64,000 bases of DNA from Catonia carolina (lineage: Eukaryota > Arthropoda > Insecta > Hemiptera > Achilidae), in the NCBI GenBank assembly GCA_035578175.1, contig JAQMRL010000008.1, positions 67,055,041-67,119,040 of the forward strand, read 5' to 3'. Below, piece by piece: positions 22,205 through 32,246 of the stretch. The translations under genes and the position numbers were made by a program. The notes under the pieces were generated by a model. It saw only the letters and a list, made by a program, of their open reading frames with translations, was not told the DNA's origin and made no database searches. Position 1 is the first letter of the stretch, and the number at the start of each line of letters is the position of its first letter.

Positions 22205-22470
22205 GTAGTTAATTGGGCGAATTTTACAATAAAACAACGTAGGAGCCATTTTAGAGAAAATAGAAGGAAAGTGAAAAATTGAACGAATAAACTAATACTT
22301 CCGGTTGACCGATTTTCATAAAAATGTTCGTGTCGCGCACACAAGCACATATACACAAGAATTTGTAAATAAAATGTTTTTTGATTCAGGGGCCCTAAAA
22401 AGTGCATTTCCGGTAAAATCTCGATTTAGAAAAATCGACATGAAAACGATACTTTCGTTCCTTATTTATT

Positions 22471-23310
22471 CACAGTATTAAATTCAGAATCACAACAAAA
22501 CTTTATTCAACAGCACAAAATCTCGGACAAGAGTTAACACCTGTTTATATGTTGCTATCCTAGCTCTCTAAAAGGAGTTCTAGACTAGCCTTCTAGAACA
22601 GTGTTTTAGAACCCTCCAAACAGTTAACACAATACAAACAGCATAAACATTTAAGTGTTAAAGTGCTAAACTAGCTTTCTAGAAGATTACAAACCGACTT
22701 TTTGAAACAGTGAATACAAAACAAACATCACTTATACATTAATGCATGTAAGTGCGGCTATACATAAAAAAAATATGACTTACATCAATATTTGTGGATC
22801 TCTTTCAAAAAACATATTTTTAATTTTTTTTTAATTTTGGAAAACATCCTTTCTACGACACCGTTGTTTAAAAGTAATTAAAAGTTTGGAAGGCCTAAAC
22901 AAACGGTAACCATAGACAAAACGTAATCTGAGAAATAAAAATAAAAACCACTAATTGCACAACGTGTAATGAAGTACGTAATTGGTTGAATCAAATTACA
23001 AAATACAACCTTGGCAATGTAACAACTTCTTCATTTTTATTATAAAAAATATAAATATTACAGAAACAGGTGTTCATAAAAATTAATACTCTAACAATTA
23101 AAGAATACATCAATATTTAATCTGTGCATATCTACGTATATAAAAGTGATATCCACTTACTGACTCACCACGAAATCTCAAAAAGCATAAGGACTAAACA
23201 CTTGACATAACTCGTTGATGGCCGGTAAAAAACGATTTAAAAAAAACTTGAATTCTAAATGAAGAAAATAGGAAATTTTCTGAAAATTCTCTTTTTTAAT
23301 TTAAAATCTC
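22471..23310. other. No recognisable gene
   Basis: Contains two loosely repeated blocks with (A)CTAGCYTTCTAGAA near 22589 and 22672, and an ATATAAAAGTGATATCCACT stretch near 23138 that resembles common TE flanks. No coding support. Confidence 0.35.
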
Positions 23311-23918
23311 TTAAGGCCTATTCCCATGACGCTAAATTACTAGCAGCTTATAAGTAACTAACAACGTTTCCAAACGTTCAAACCAAGCTAGTTTACTAAC
23401 GCTGGTCAATCACGTGACCTTTCTCCCCTACTAGCGCTGGTCAATCATTGACCTTTTCTCCCCTACTAGCACTAGAAAGCAACGTTCAAACCAAGCTAGT
23501 TTACTAGCGCTAGTCAATCACGTGACCTATTCTCCCCTACTAGCGCTAGAAAGCAACGTTCAAACCGAGCTAGTTTACTAGTCAATGATATGACCTTTTC
23601 TCCCCTACTAGCGCTAGTCAATCATTGACCTTTTCTCCCCTACTAGCGCTAGAAAGCTACGTTCAAACCGAGCTAGTTTACTAGCGCTAGTTAATCATGT
23701 GATTTTTTCTCCCCTTACTAGCGCTAGTAAGCAACGTTCACACCTCTACTCATACCTCTAAGTTCTCCTCTACTAGCGCTCGTAAAACCAAACACGTTCA
23801 AAGTCACTAGCGCGCTAATGAATACTAGCACTTTATCTAAACTAGTGCTAGTTGTTCGTTCCCATGACGCGACGCTAGTACTAGCGTTGTGGGAACAAAC
23901 TAGGTTTTTAGCCTTTAA
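23311..23918. repeat. Foldback/palindrome array built on ACTAGCGCTAGT, TTAA-flanked
   Basis: The palindrome CTAGCGCTAG occurs at least six times. It sits in ~75-bp units of the form CAACGTTCAAACC(A/G)AGC, TAGTTTACTAGCGCTAG, TCAATCACGTGACC and TTCTCCCCTACTAGCGCTAG. The edges resemble inverted repeats: TTAAGGCCTATTCCCATGAC on the left and, reverse-complemented, TTAAAGGC...TTCCCACAACG on the right. TTAA at 23311-23314 and 23915-23918 suggests a piggyBac-type target, which is an inference. It has no open frame. Confidence 0.65.
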
Positions 23919-23989
23919 TTAAAGATGGGGACTGTCGTACAGAGAATCAGATTAATAATAAAACAAGCTTGTACAGCATTCAGAATACA

Positions 23990-24226
23990 TCTGGTGTGAA
24001 ACTCACACGACTTTCTCTAGCCAATGTGATAACAAAATATAACATTGTTTAATAATGAGTGAATGATGCAAAATTAAGATCAACCGCTGTAGAACTTGAA
24101 AATACAGAATAATCATTAACTGACGCTACACTAGGCCTCCGTAGAAACAACTCTTGACTCTTGAAATAAAAGTTGTACATTTTTTAAATATTTCCTGTAA
24201 CTTTGATAATACACACTTTTATCATT
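23990..24226 (+). mobile_element. Family A left-end fragment
   Basis: Starts TCTGGTGTGAAACTCACACG, ACTTTCTCTAGCC and runs through the first GTTGTA module (to ACACTTTTATCATTC), then ends abruptly. Confidence 0.75.
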
Positions 24227-24589
24227 CAAATTGTTACTTACGATTATAAGTAGCTACAATCCAATTACTAAATCCAAAATGAGAAATAACTGACCTGTAA
24301 CAAAAGGAAAACAAAATAAATTAATTAAGAAAAATATTTAACGCAAAATAAATGTTTCCATTAGCTAAAATAATTCACAAATAAATACTAGTTATTACAA
24401 ATAACTAAGTTCATATTCATATCTTTTACTTTTTAAAATCTGACAACAAAAATACAATCGATTAAAAATTCAACGTTTGGGACTTTCAATAAAGAATCCT
24501 AATCCATCACTTATATTAGATTGAAAATCTCTAAAGATTTTATTAATAACTACAATAATTGTAGTTATTAATGTTAATGACTTACTCAT
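24227..24589. other. No recognisable feature
   Basis: Unique A+T-rich sequence with a 27-bp near-perfect palindrome at 24542-24568 (TAATAACTACAAT on each side of one base). Confidence 0.4.
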
Positions 24590-25336
24590 TTTTTTTTTAA
24601 CTCCTAATGTGTGTACGTTGGAATCCATTGAATTCAAAACAATACGCAACCACACGACCCAATGAGATGAAGATGATGTGTATGACGTGTAAATGAGATG
24701 TAGTCTTGTACAGACCAGGCTGACAATTCCTGAGAGAGTATGGTTAATTTATCCCAACCATCAAAGTACACCGGTAACCACTGTCTAGTATTCAAATCCG
24801 TATAAAAGTACAACTAGGATTTGAACCTGGAACCTTCGTCTCCAAAAATCAGCCGTTAAACAGCTGACTCGCGGTGACGACTTTCCTCTTCTAGACCAGT
24901 GGTTCCCAACCTTTTATGGGGCATCGCCCCTTTGTGAAGGATGACTTACATCTATCGCCCCCTTCTCTTAGCATCGTATACTTAATTTAATTTGAAGTAA
25001 TGTGTTGATAAATAATAAAGTATGTTATTCTGTAAAAAAGATTTATTATTGTTCACAACAAATAATCAACCAAAGCAGTTGTGTCCAGAATTCTTCATCT
25101 CATGTGTAGGAGCTCGACCATAAAAAATGTCAACAAAGAATTTAGTTTATTTGTTTGTAAAAACTAAACTATTTGTTTGTAAAAAAACATGTATCCGCGA
25201 CAGTAAAGATTCCCTGTAGTACAGTTTTATTTTTCTGTCTGAATATTCATCGCCCCCCTGCGAACCCAAATCGCCCACCAGGGGGCGATCGCCCCCAGGT
25301 TGGGAACCACTGCTCTAGACCAACCCGGTGGGTCAT
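24590..25336 (-). mobile_element. Family C tRNA-derived SINE, split by a hAT element
   Basis: Minus-strand copy. Its head CCCACCGGGTTGGTCTAGAG lies at about 25313-25333 and continues at 24896 downward with TAAAGTC-like sequence, the GCGAGTCAGCTGTTTAAC block, the B box AGGTTCCAGGTTCAAATCC and the body to CATTGGGTCGTGTGGTTG near 24650. The 416-bp hAT element interrupts the A-box region. Confidence 0.85.
24897..25312. mobile_element. Non-autonomous hAT element (416 bp)
   Basis: Begins CAGTGGTTCCCAACCTTTTA and ends CCCAGGTTGGGAACCACTG, 16-17-bp inverted ends of the well-known hAT type. Flanks TTCTAGAC (24889-24896) and CTCTAGAC (25313-25320) form an 8-bp target duplication with one mismatch. Internal sequence repeats ATCGCCCCC motifs at both sides. 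There is no transposase. It sits inside the SINE C promoter. Confidence 0.9.
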
Positions 25337-25364
25337 ACATCAATTTAACACAGAAATTTACAGT

Positions 25365-25565
25365 AGTACCACCGGGTTGGTCTAGAGGTAAAGTCATCGC
25401 TGCGAGTCAGCTGTTTAACAACTGATTTTCGAAAACAAAGATTCCTGATTCAAATCCTAGTAAAAGAAGTTACTTTTATACGGATTTGAATACTAGAGAG
25501 TGGTTACCGGTGCACTCTGATGGTTAGGATTCAATTAACCATACTCCCCCTGGACTGGTCGCCTT
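25365..25565 (+). mobile_element. Family C tRNA-derived SINE, 3'-truncated
   Basis: CCACCGGGTTGGTCTAGAGG (A-box region), CTGCGAGTCAGCTGTTTAAC and B box AAGATTCCTGATTCAAATCC, then the family body to CATACTCCCCCTGGACTGGT. It has degraded pol III boxes and is followed immediately by another C copy in the same orientation. Confidence 0.8.
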
Positions 25566-25572
25566 ACAGCAT

Positions 25573-25768
25573 ACCCCTCGGGTTGGTCTAGAGGTAAAGT
25601 CGTCGCCGCGAGTCAGCTGTTTAAGAACTAATTTTCCGAGACGAAGATTCCTGATTCAAATCCTAATAAAGGAAGTTACTTTTATACGGATTTGAATACT
25701 AGACACTGGTTACTGATGTAATTTGATTGTTGGGGTTCAATTAACTCTCTCAGGAATGGTCGGACTGT
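25573..25768 (+). mobile_element. Family C tRNA-derived SINE, second tandem copy, truncated
   Basis: Repeats the same head, CCTCGGGTTGGTCTAGAGGT, and body up to CTCTCAGGAATGGTCGGACT, then switches to an unrelated terminus. The two head-to-tail copies may come from one tandem duplication, since both share AAGATTCCTGATTCAAATCC. Confidence 0.8.
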
Positions 25769-25856
25769 AATATCTACATTCCATAATCTTTAATTATAAC
25801 TGTCGGATTATCAAACGTGTCGTACTAACAAATGTCGAACTGTCAAGATTCAACTG
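25769..25856 (-). mobile_element. Pogo/Tigger-like transposon terminus (single end)
   Basis: On the minus strand it begins CAGTTGAATCTTGACAGTTC and continues with repeated 'TTCGAC/TAATCCGAC'-like phrases, the style of pogo/Tigger ends (CAGT + TAATCCGAA). No matching second end or transposase was found nearby. Confidence 0.35.
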
Positions 25857-26361
25857 TACTACTATTATTAGGTAAATTTCAGTCAGTCATGGGGTACGTT
25901 TACCCAATGGGTAATATTCACCTATTATTAATTTTGGCAGTTTCATCTCATTCACTGGTAATTTCTGCCTTTTCTTTATCTGAGAATAAACATCGATTTC
26001 TTTTTAGACCGATTCTCTGACATTTTTCTCATAAAAAATTTGGTATTTTTTATTACACTCTATAAACTTTTTGAACTTCTTTCACCCATGGACTTATATC
26101 TTTCTAGTCTTCAAGAAATTCAGGATCGTTTTTGCTAACCATTTTAGCTTCATTCATTTGATGAGTCCATAGAAAGAGATCCTTCCTTTCCTTCATCATG
26201 GTTGTAATTTTCTCCAACTAATTACACAAACTGTTGTTTTGTTTATAAGAGATACGCGAAATTTTTTGAACCTTCGGATCTTCCCTACAAACTCCTTTTT
26301 TATTTGATTAGTTCGAATCACTTTTTAGATGTACAAACTTAACAAATGAAATTCAGTTTTC
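25857..26361. other. No supported gene
   Basis: A minus-strand reading near 26080-26220 gives lysine-rich coding-like runs broken by stops. It might be transposase debris of the adjoining pogo-like end, but no motif confirms it. Confidence 0.3.
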
Positions 26362-27078
26362 TTAAGAGGGGAGTCTACCTTAATTTTTAATTTTTTACTG
26401 ATACGCAAAAGCAATACACTTTTTAGCCCAATAAATTAGTACGTGTAATCATTTAAAAAAGTGTTCTAAGTTAAAAAAAATATTTACCCGCACCTGTGCA
26501 ATAAGCCAAAATGGTGGATTTTAGGGCAATCTTAGAACGAACATATCTTTTTAATTATTAAGTCAAATTTATTTAAAGTTACGTCAAATTAAAGAGAAAA
26601 TTCTTTTTACAGATGTAAGAAGCTTTTTTTAAAGATATCGTTTGTAAGGAACAAAATAATTTTTAAAATTAGTAAGCAAAAATTTAATTTATATGTAATT
26701 GAGCTAATTTTAAAAATTCTACATAAAGATTACAGTAAAAAAGGCTCCATCAGCCTGATCATAGAATCTGAAAATGTGAACAATTTAAAAAAAATTACAC
26801 CTCCAGCTTCTTTACATCAAAAGTTATGTTCATTCTAGCATTTAAACTACACGCGAAAAACATAATTTGCAAAAACAATAAAACAAAATTACTAAGTTTT
26901 TTATTACCGCTATGACACCTATTTATATTTATTTTTATAATGTTACTTAGTAACTACTGATGATAAAACAAATTATACCACAAAACAAATTATAAGAAAA
27001 GAATTGAGAATATTTGGAACAAAAACTTTTCGAAAACATCTTTTATGATGTAAAATAAAGGCCCACTCCACCCTTTAA
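26362..27078. mobile_element. Probable TTAA-flanked MITE (~0.7 kb)
   Basis: TTAA at 26362-26365 leads into GAGGGGAGTCTACCTTAATT. The opposite edge read in reverse is TTAA (27075-27078) then AGGGTGGAGTGGGCCTTTAT. The similar outward reading and TTAA edges suggest a piggyBac-type non-autonomous element. The interior is A+T-rich and noncoding. The inverted repeats are short and imperfect. Confidence 0.45.
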
Positions 27079-27654
27079 AAACCAACCATTTTACGAACGT
27101 AAAAACTACACAATTCTATAATTATCACAATAATGAACACTTCAATTTATCTACCGAACAAAAAATTTATTTACTCTTTACAGAAATAATTTTGAAAAAT
27201 ATGGAGATAAGCCAATTAAGTCATCGTCATAATTACAGTAAAATAAGTAGCTGAATAAAAATTGTTAGTTGAATAATTTTTGGCAAAGAATGGACGAAAA
27301 TTAAAGCGGGAAGAACCGTAAAAAATCGAGTATACTACTTATCTAGTAATATAGTGTTTTTTAAAATACAATATACAAAGATAATCATTTCAGTTACGGT
27401 ACAGATCATATGGAAGAGGTACTACAATCATATGACTCATCACGTTGGAACGTAGCAGGTGTTCTTTTTATTTATTTTACACAATACTTTTCTTCACCTG
27501 TTCATTCTCTCCTTCTTATTTATATTTTTTCTCATAATTAAAATTTAATCTCCTTCGCCTGCCTTCCTTAATTTAGTTGTAAAATGTTTCTTATATTTCC
27601 ATGAACAAAACTCCTAATTAAGGTGTTAACAAACTTGCATAAGAACAACACGTT
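27079..27654. other. No recognisable feature
   Basis: A+T-rich sequence without repeat family or coding support. Confidence 0.4.
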
Positions 27655-28440
27655 ATTAGATTATACAAAGTGAAAAATCGGATAAATCAAATATTACTTC
27701 AGGTTAACCCATTTTGATAAATCATAGCTACGAACACTTTTGATCAAGTCACCTATCAAATAATCAAAAAAAAAACTAAATCAAAATCGGTTCATCCGTT
27801 TGAAAGCTACGATCCCACTGACAGATACAAATTAGTGATTTGGTTTTTTTAGATTGCGGCCTTAATATGAATTTTAGAGCAAAAGTGTGATAAATCAAAG
27901 TTGTAGAACCTTTAAAACCTACTACTATTATTTTAAACGATTTTTTTTGTACAACGCTTAGTTTACCGGAAATTTGTGATTTTCTGTTTTTTTTTTTAGT
28001 TTTTTATATAGCTAAGAACACTCTCGATCAAATCACCTTTCAAACAAAAAAAACTAAATCAAAATTGGTTCATCGGTTTAGGAGCTCCCATGCCACAAAT
28101 ACAAATTAGTGATTTGTTTTTTTTTAAGATTGCGGCCTTAATGTGCAGTTTAGAGCAAAAAAATATTAATCAAAGTTGTAGAATCTTTAAAAACCTACAA
28201 CTAATATTTCAAACAATTTTTTGTACAACGCTTAGTTTAGCGGCAATTAGTGATTTTCTGTTGTTTCTTACTTTCTATTGCCTTTATGAATATACAGGCA
28301 TGAACTTATTGTTTTCATGTTTTTTAGATTTTTTGGTATTTTTTAACATTCGATCAAGTCACCTTCCAAACAAAAAAAAACTAAATTAAAATCGGTTATC
28401 CGTTTGGGAGCTAAAATGCCACAGACATCTACGTTAAACT
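27655..28440 (-). repeat. Composite tandem: family A internal blocks alternating with an RTE-like tail block
   Basis: A block GATCAA(G/A)TCACC ... ACTAAATCAAAATCGGTT, CATCCGTTT(G)GGAGCTA...GCCAC begins near 27743, 28026 and 28352. Between these lie minus-oriented family A segments (AGATTGCGGCCTTAA ... ACAACGCTTAGTTTAGCGG). The last one ends in a degenerate family A terminus (TTACTTTCTATTGCCTTTAT) near 28268. The final tail TTAAACTTATAACGTCAAAC, CCC ... GTTAAAAAA resembles a LINE (RTE-type) 3' end. Confidence 0.65.
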
Positions 28441-28644
28441 TATAACGTCAAACCCCCTTCTTTCTTCGTCCGTGGTTAAAAAATTTAAAAAAAAACACCC
28501 AAGAATTGATTAATACATAATACATAAGTTAAAATTTTTAAGAGGTGGATTTTTCAGATTTGTATTCTCACATTTAATGATAGGCCTGCAGTACTCAGGA
28601 CACATAAATTAATAAATGCGTTTGAAATTGAAACAAGACAAAAA

Positions 28645-28850
28645 AATTAGGTATGAAACACTTAACCAACTTTCTCTTACCAATTTAAATAATGAGCAAT
28701 ATAACCCATTTTTAATAATACTATATAAGAAAAACAACCTAATTTTAATCATGAATGAATGACACTAAATGGAAAACCAACCTCTGTACCTACGAATTAA
28801 AATATGGAATTTAAAAAAAAATTATATACTAGGCCTACTCATTCTCTGCA
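28645..28850 (+). mobile_element. Family A left-end fragment, degraded
   Basis: AGGTATGAAACACTTAACCA, ACTTTCTCTTACC and downstream GAATGAATGACACTAAATGG match the left 200 bp of family A with many substitutions. Confidence 0.6.
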
Positions 28851-29745
28851 ACGTGCGTTACAGAGGGTTAGTTTTTAAACAATACGAAGAATTTTCTGCT
28901 TCATTCTGAACTAAATTTATTAATCTTTTATTGTGAATTAAGCTTCAAATTATTTAAATTGTAACGTGGATTTTGTGGTCTTTAGTGTTTTTTTTTTGCT
29001 TTCATAAGTTAAATCTAGGGAATTAGTGCGACATAAAAATTGGTGTTCGTAAAGCAAGTTTACATAACATAATTAGTGAATTTAGGAGAAAAGGGAAAAT
29101 GAATCGCCGAAGAAAATAAAAATCGCAAAACACTGAATAAAAAATTAAATTAATTTTATAAAATCGTAATAATAAAGATAATGCACAGTTTTATTTTAGT
29201 GACGAACTTCCCTTTGACAAAGGTATTAAAAAAAGTTAACGATGAACTTCCAAATTTTTGAAGACATTTCAGCGTGTTCTCAAGATTATAAATATTCAGT
29301 ACTGTTCTGGTACAGGAATAATAAACTAGTGAAAAGAAGTGATATAAATTAATGGAGACGAAATTATTTACGAAAAATCAGGCGGTGTAAGGAAGAAAAT
29401 AAAAAACGTATTGTTGACGTTTACACAAAGTTCAAACCAGTGTTTTGATTGTTGATATAGAGAACAATAGGCTATTCTGGAACTTAAATTTTAGAAAAAT
29501 CTGTTCAAATTACGTGTGTTTAGCTTATACAGTTCATAAAATATTTACTATACATTAAACTAAAACCGTTTATTTTTAGGGTGGCATCAAGAAGAATAAG
29601 TATTGACCGTGAAAAATTGATAACTTCCTTCAACAATCGCACAAAAGAAAACACTAAAAAATACTCCCTTAGAAACATTTCGTAACTCATCTCGTTCATT
29701 AAACAATGTTATAATATTAACGGATATTACCCCAAAAGGTAAAAA
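28851..29745. other. No recognisable feature
   Basis: A+T-rich, no shared repeat or coding evidence. Confidence 0.4.
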
Positions 29746-30645
29746 TCTGGTGTGAAACCCTCACACAACTTTTTATTGCCAATATATAAAATGAAATATA
29801 TAACCTATGTTTAATTATGAGTAAACAGTATAAAATGAAAACCGTAACCTAATTTATAAGTGAATGACTCAAAATGAAAATCAACCTCTGTTTGACTTAA
29901 TAATACGAAAAATAAGCTAGGCTCTGTAAAAAAAAATGCTGGAAATATAAGTTATAGATATTTTAATTTTCTATAACTTCGGTTGTGTACACTTTTTGTC
30001 GTTAAATGTATACTAACGCCTTAATCTTTAAAAAATCCACTTTTTTACACATTTTTACGAAAAAAAGGAAAATCGCAAATTACCGCTAAACTAGGCCTAA
30101 GCGTTAGTCTATACAAAGAAATGTTTGAAATAAAAGTAGCAGGATTTTAAATTCTTTACAACTTTTATAATACACTTTTTCACTAAAATACATACTTAAG
30201 GCCGCAATCTTAAAAAATAATTTCTACGAGACCCCCCCCCAGAATTTCAGTAAACATGGCGCTTACCCTATCTTGTAAAGCATAAAAAATGTAGTACATG
30301 AGGCGATTTTAAAAAAATCGTTTTTGAGAAAATCTTAAAAAAGTGAAAAATGACACGAATAAACTACAACTTCCGGTTGACCGATTTAGATGAAAATGTT
30401 CGCGTTGGGTCTTCTAGTGGTACCGAACTTAACTTCCAAGTTTGAACTGCGTATGTTGTTCCGTTCTTAAGATATTAAGTTTACACGCGCGCGCCACAGA
30501 GAAAAGGGAGGAGCGAATCGCTAAAAACAAGATTTTGGGTTCAAGGGGTCGGAAAACGTGTCTAACCGGTAAAAACTCGATTTCGAAAAATCTACATGAA
30601 AAGAATACTTTTTTCCTATGTATTGATATAGGGCAAGAGAAAGAA
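29746..30645 (+). mobile_element. Family A (Helentron-like), full-length copy
   Basis: Left end TCTGGTGTGAAACCCTCACA at 29746. Two GTTRTAG modules, CATGGCGCTTACCCTATCTT, TTTTTGAGAAAATC and a CGCGCGCG tract in the usual CA position follow. The right end is CCTATGTATTGATATAGG, GCAAGAGAAAG. About 0.9 kb; the 78-85 codon frames across its right end are chance. Confidence 0.85.
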
Positions 30646-31371
30646 AGAAAGAAAAACTTATTCACAGAAATGGAAACTTATTTTCCTCAACTTGAATAAA
30701 TATTTAATATTTAATTATTTAATTAATTAATAATGTGAATGAATTGTGTTTTTAGAACACAAACAGGAAATTTACGTCACGACAAAAATTCAATAACAAC
30801 ATAATAATACAAAAATGTTTTAAATTTTAATAAATAATTTAATATACCATAAAAGTTTTATTATTATTCAAGTTAAATTATTGTTGTGTATAAAGTAGAC
30901 TATAAAATAATACACCTTTATTTTAGAGATAATAGAAATAATTTTATGACTAACCATCAAATAATTAAATTCCTGCAGAGAATTTAATGACACAAATTTT
31001 CATAACAGGAAATAAATAAGTTAATTACAAAAATCAATGTTAGGCATATTACTATAAATAGTAATTAAACCATTTTATGGATATTAATAAACACACATTA
31101 TAATACGATCATGATTGAAAAGGTTAATTTTACGATAAATATGGACTGACACAAGGTTATCTTGTTATACTCGACTAGACAAACTTCTTTTACTTTAATC
31201 CAATAACATTTTACTTTTTAATAATTTTGTTTATTTAAAATTATTTTAATTTCTTACTGCCCTACAAAGAGATCTTAATGGCTGGGAGGGGGGTTAGAAG
31301 GGGGCAGAAACAAGAGATTAAGTGTCTATAAAAAAAACCTCAAGAGGTTTTAAAGGCTATAAAAAAGTCTC
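30646..31371. other. No recognisable feature
   Basis: Very A+T-rich, with a small direct repeat CTCAAGAGG(TTTT/CGCT) near 31339-31380. No gene. Confidence 0.4.
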
Positions 31372-31725
31372 AAGAGGCGCTACAAAATAAAACGAGGAGT
31401 GACATGGTTTACCATTGTTTTCCTTATGAGTGGAAAAGTACGCTCATCACCATGCCCAGCCCTCTGCAGAGAATCTACCTTCCACCCTGCAAATGACACC
31501 TTCACTTCCTTCACCACAGGGTCTGGCTGTTTAATGAAATTCATAACTCTCTCAGTAGATAAGTCTGACTAGTGTCTTTTACACCTCTACCTCTTCTGTT
31601 GTTAAATACTCAGTTATGTAATTGGCTGACCATGTGATAAGAGACAGAACTATTTTCTTGTCGTTCTGGAACGATCAGATCAAGTGCAAGTAATTTAACA
31701 CACAGCCTGCTCGTTATGGGCAGTA
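31372..31725 (-). mobile_element. Family B retroposon, minus strand
   Basis: Reads in reverse as the family, from CTGCCCATAACGAGCAGGCT near 31725 to AACGAGGAGTGACATGGTTT on this strand near 31395. The 3' terminus (GATGACCTAAAC) is missing or replaced. Confidence 0.75.
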
Positions 31726-31904
31726 GTAAGGAGTATAAATACTTTAATGTAGTGCTGAGTAAAGAGGAAAACAGGTGAAGGATAATATGCAGAGTGGCAC
31801 AAGAAAGTGAAACAAATTCTAAATTCCGTTTTGTGGTCAAATTCAGAACATAGGAGAGGATTGGAATAGCAATACAGTTAAGAATCCTGATAAAAAACAT
31901 AGGA

Positions 31905-32045
31905 ATCGTCAGAGCTATAAGAGGATGACTGCAGCCATGTAGATAAACTTCTAGAAGAAGTTGTCCGGTCTCAATTGAAAAGAAACTTTTGTGGCGCTTC
32001 GTTTCCGGATCATAAGTAAAAAACCACGTTTCATCACATGTTATT
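31905..32045 (-). pseudogene. Mariner transposase fragment with first catalytic Asp, inverted
   Basis: On the minus strand one frame reads KIITCDETWFFTYDPETKRH, the classic mariner DETW...D block that holds the first catalytic Asp, and then decays. It abuts the plus-strand C-terminal piece a few bases away, so the two halves of one transposase now face in opposite directions. Confidence 0.7.
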
Positions 32046-32051
32046 ATCTTC

Positions 32052-32246
32052 TACCTGTTCCCTAAGCTGAAATCTGCATTAAAAGGGACAAGATTTGAGT
32101 CTGTAGAAGCTGTAAATGAGAAAGCGGCACGTGTCCTGAAGGCGCTGACAGAAAATGACTTCCAGCACTGTTTCCAACAATGGAAAATTCGCATGGAGCG
32201 TTGTAGGGATAGAGAAGAAGTGTATATTGAAGGAGACAATAAGTGA
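32052..32246 (+). pseudogene. Mariner transposase C-terminal fragment (64 codons)
   Basis: An undisturbed frame reads YLFPKLKSALKGTRFESVEA, continues through ALTENDFQHCFQQWKIRMER and ends EGDNK plus a stop. This is the C-terminal tail of mariner transposases (FLFPKLK...KG..F.S.E ... QCF.QWK.R..RC...EG.Y.EGD), downstream of the third catalytic residue. The frame is intact for 64 codons but has no start, no catalytic core and inverted upstream sequence. Confidence 0.85.

Larger units (their letters stand above)
20613..22470 (+). mobile_element. Family A copy broken by a LINE and a MITE
   Basis: The left end CTGGTATGGAACACTCACA at about 20613 runs to TAGAACATGAAC. A LINE 3' end intervenes to about 21400. 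Family A resumes at CCTATGTTTATTTATG, GATGCAAAATGAAAATTAAC, is interrupted again at 21865-22204, and continues through TAGGAGCC, the (CA)-like tract and AATCGACATG to TTCGTTCCTTATTTATTC. The terminal hairpin and GGCAAGAG are lost. Confidence 0.75.

Noticed and set aside
23311..23918. CRISPR-like array
   Set aside because: Units are degenerate palindromes without constant repeats separated by unique spacers, and the DNA is eukaryotic.
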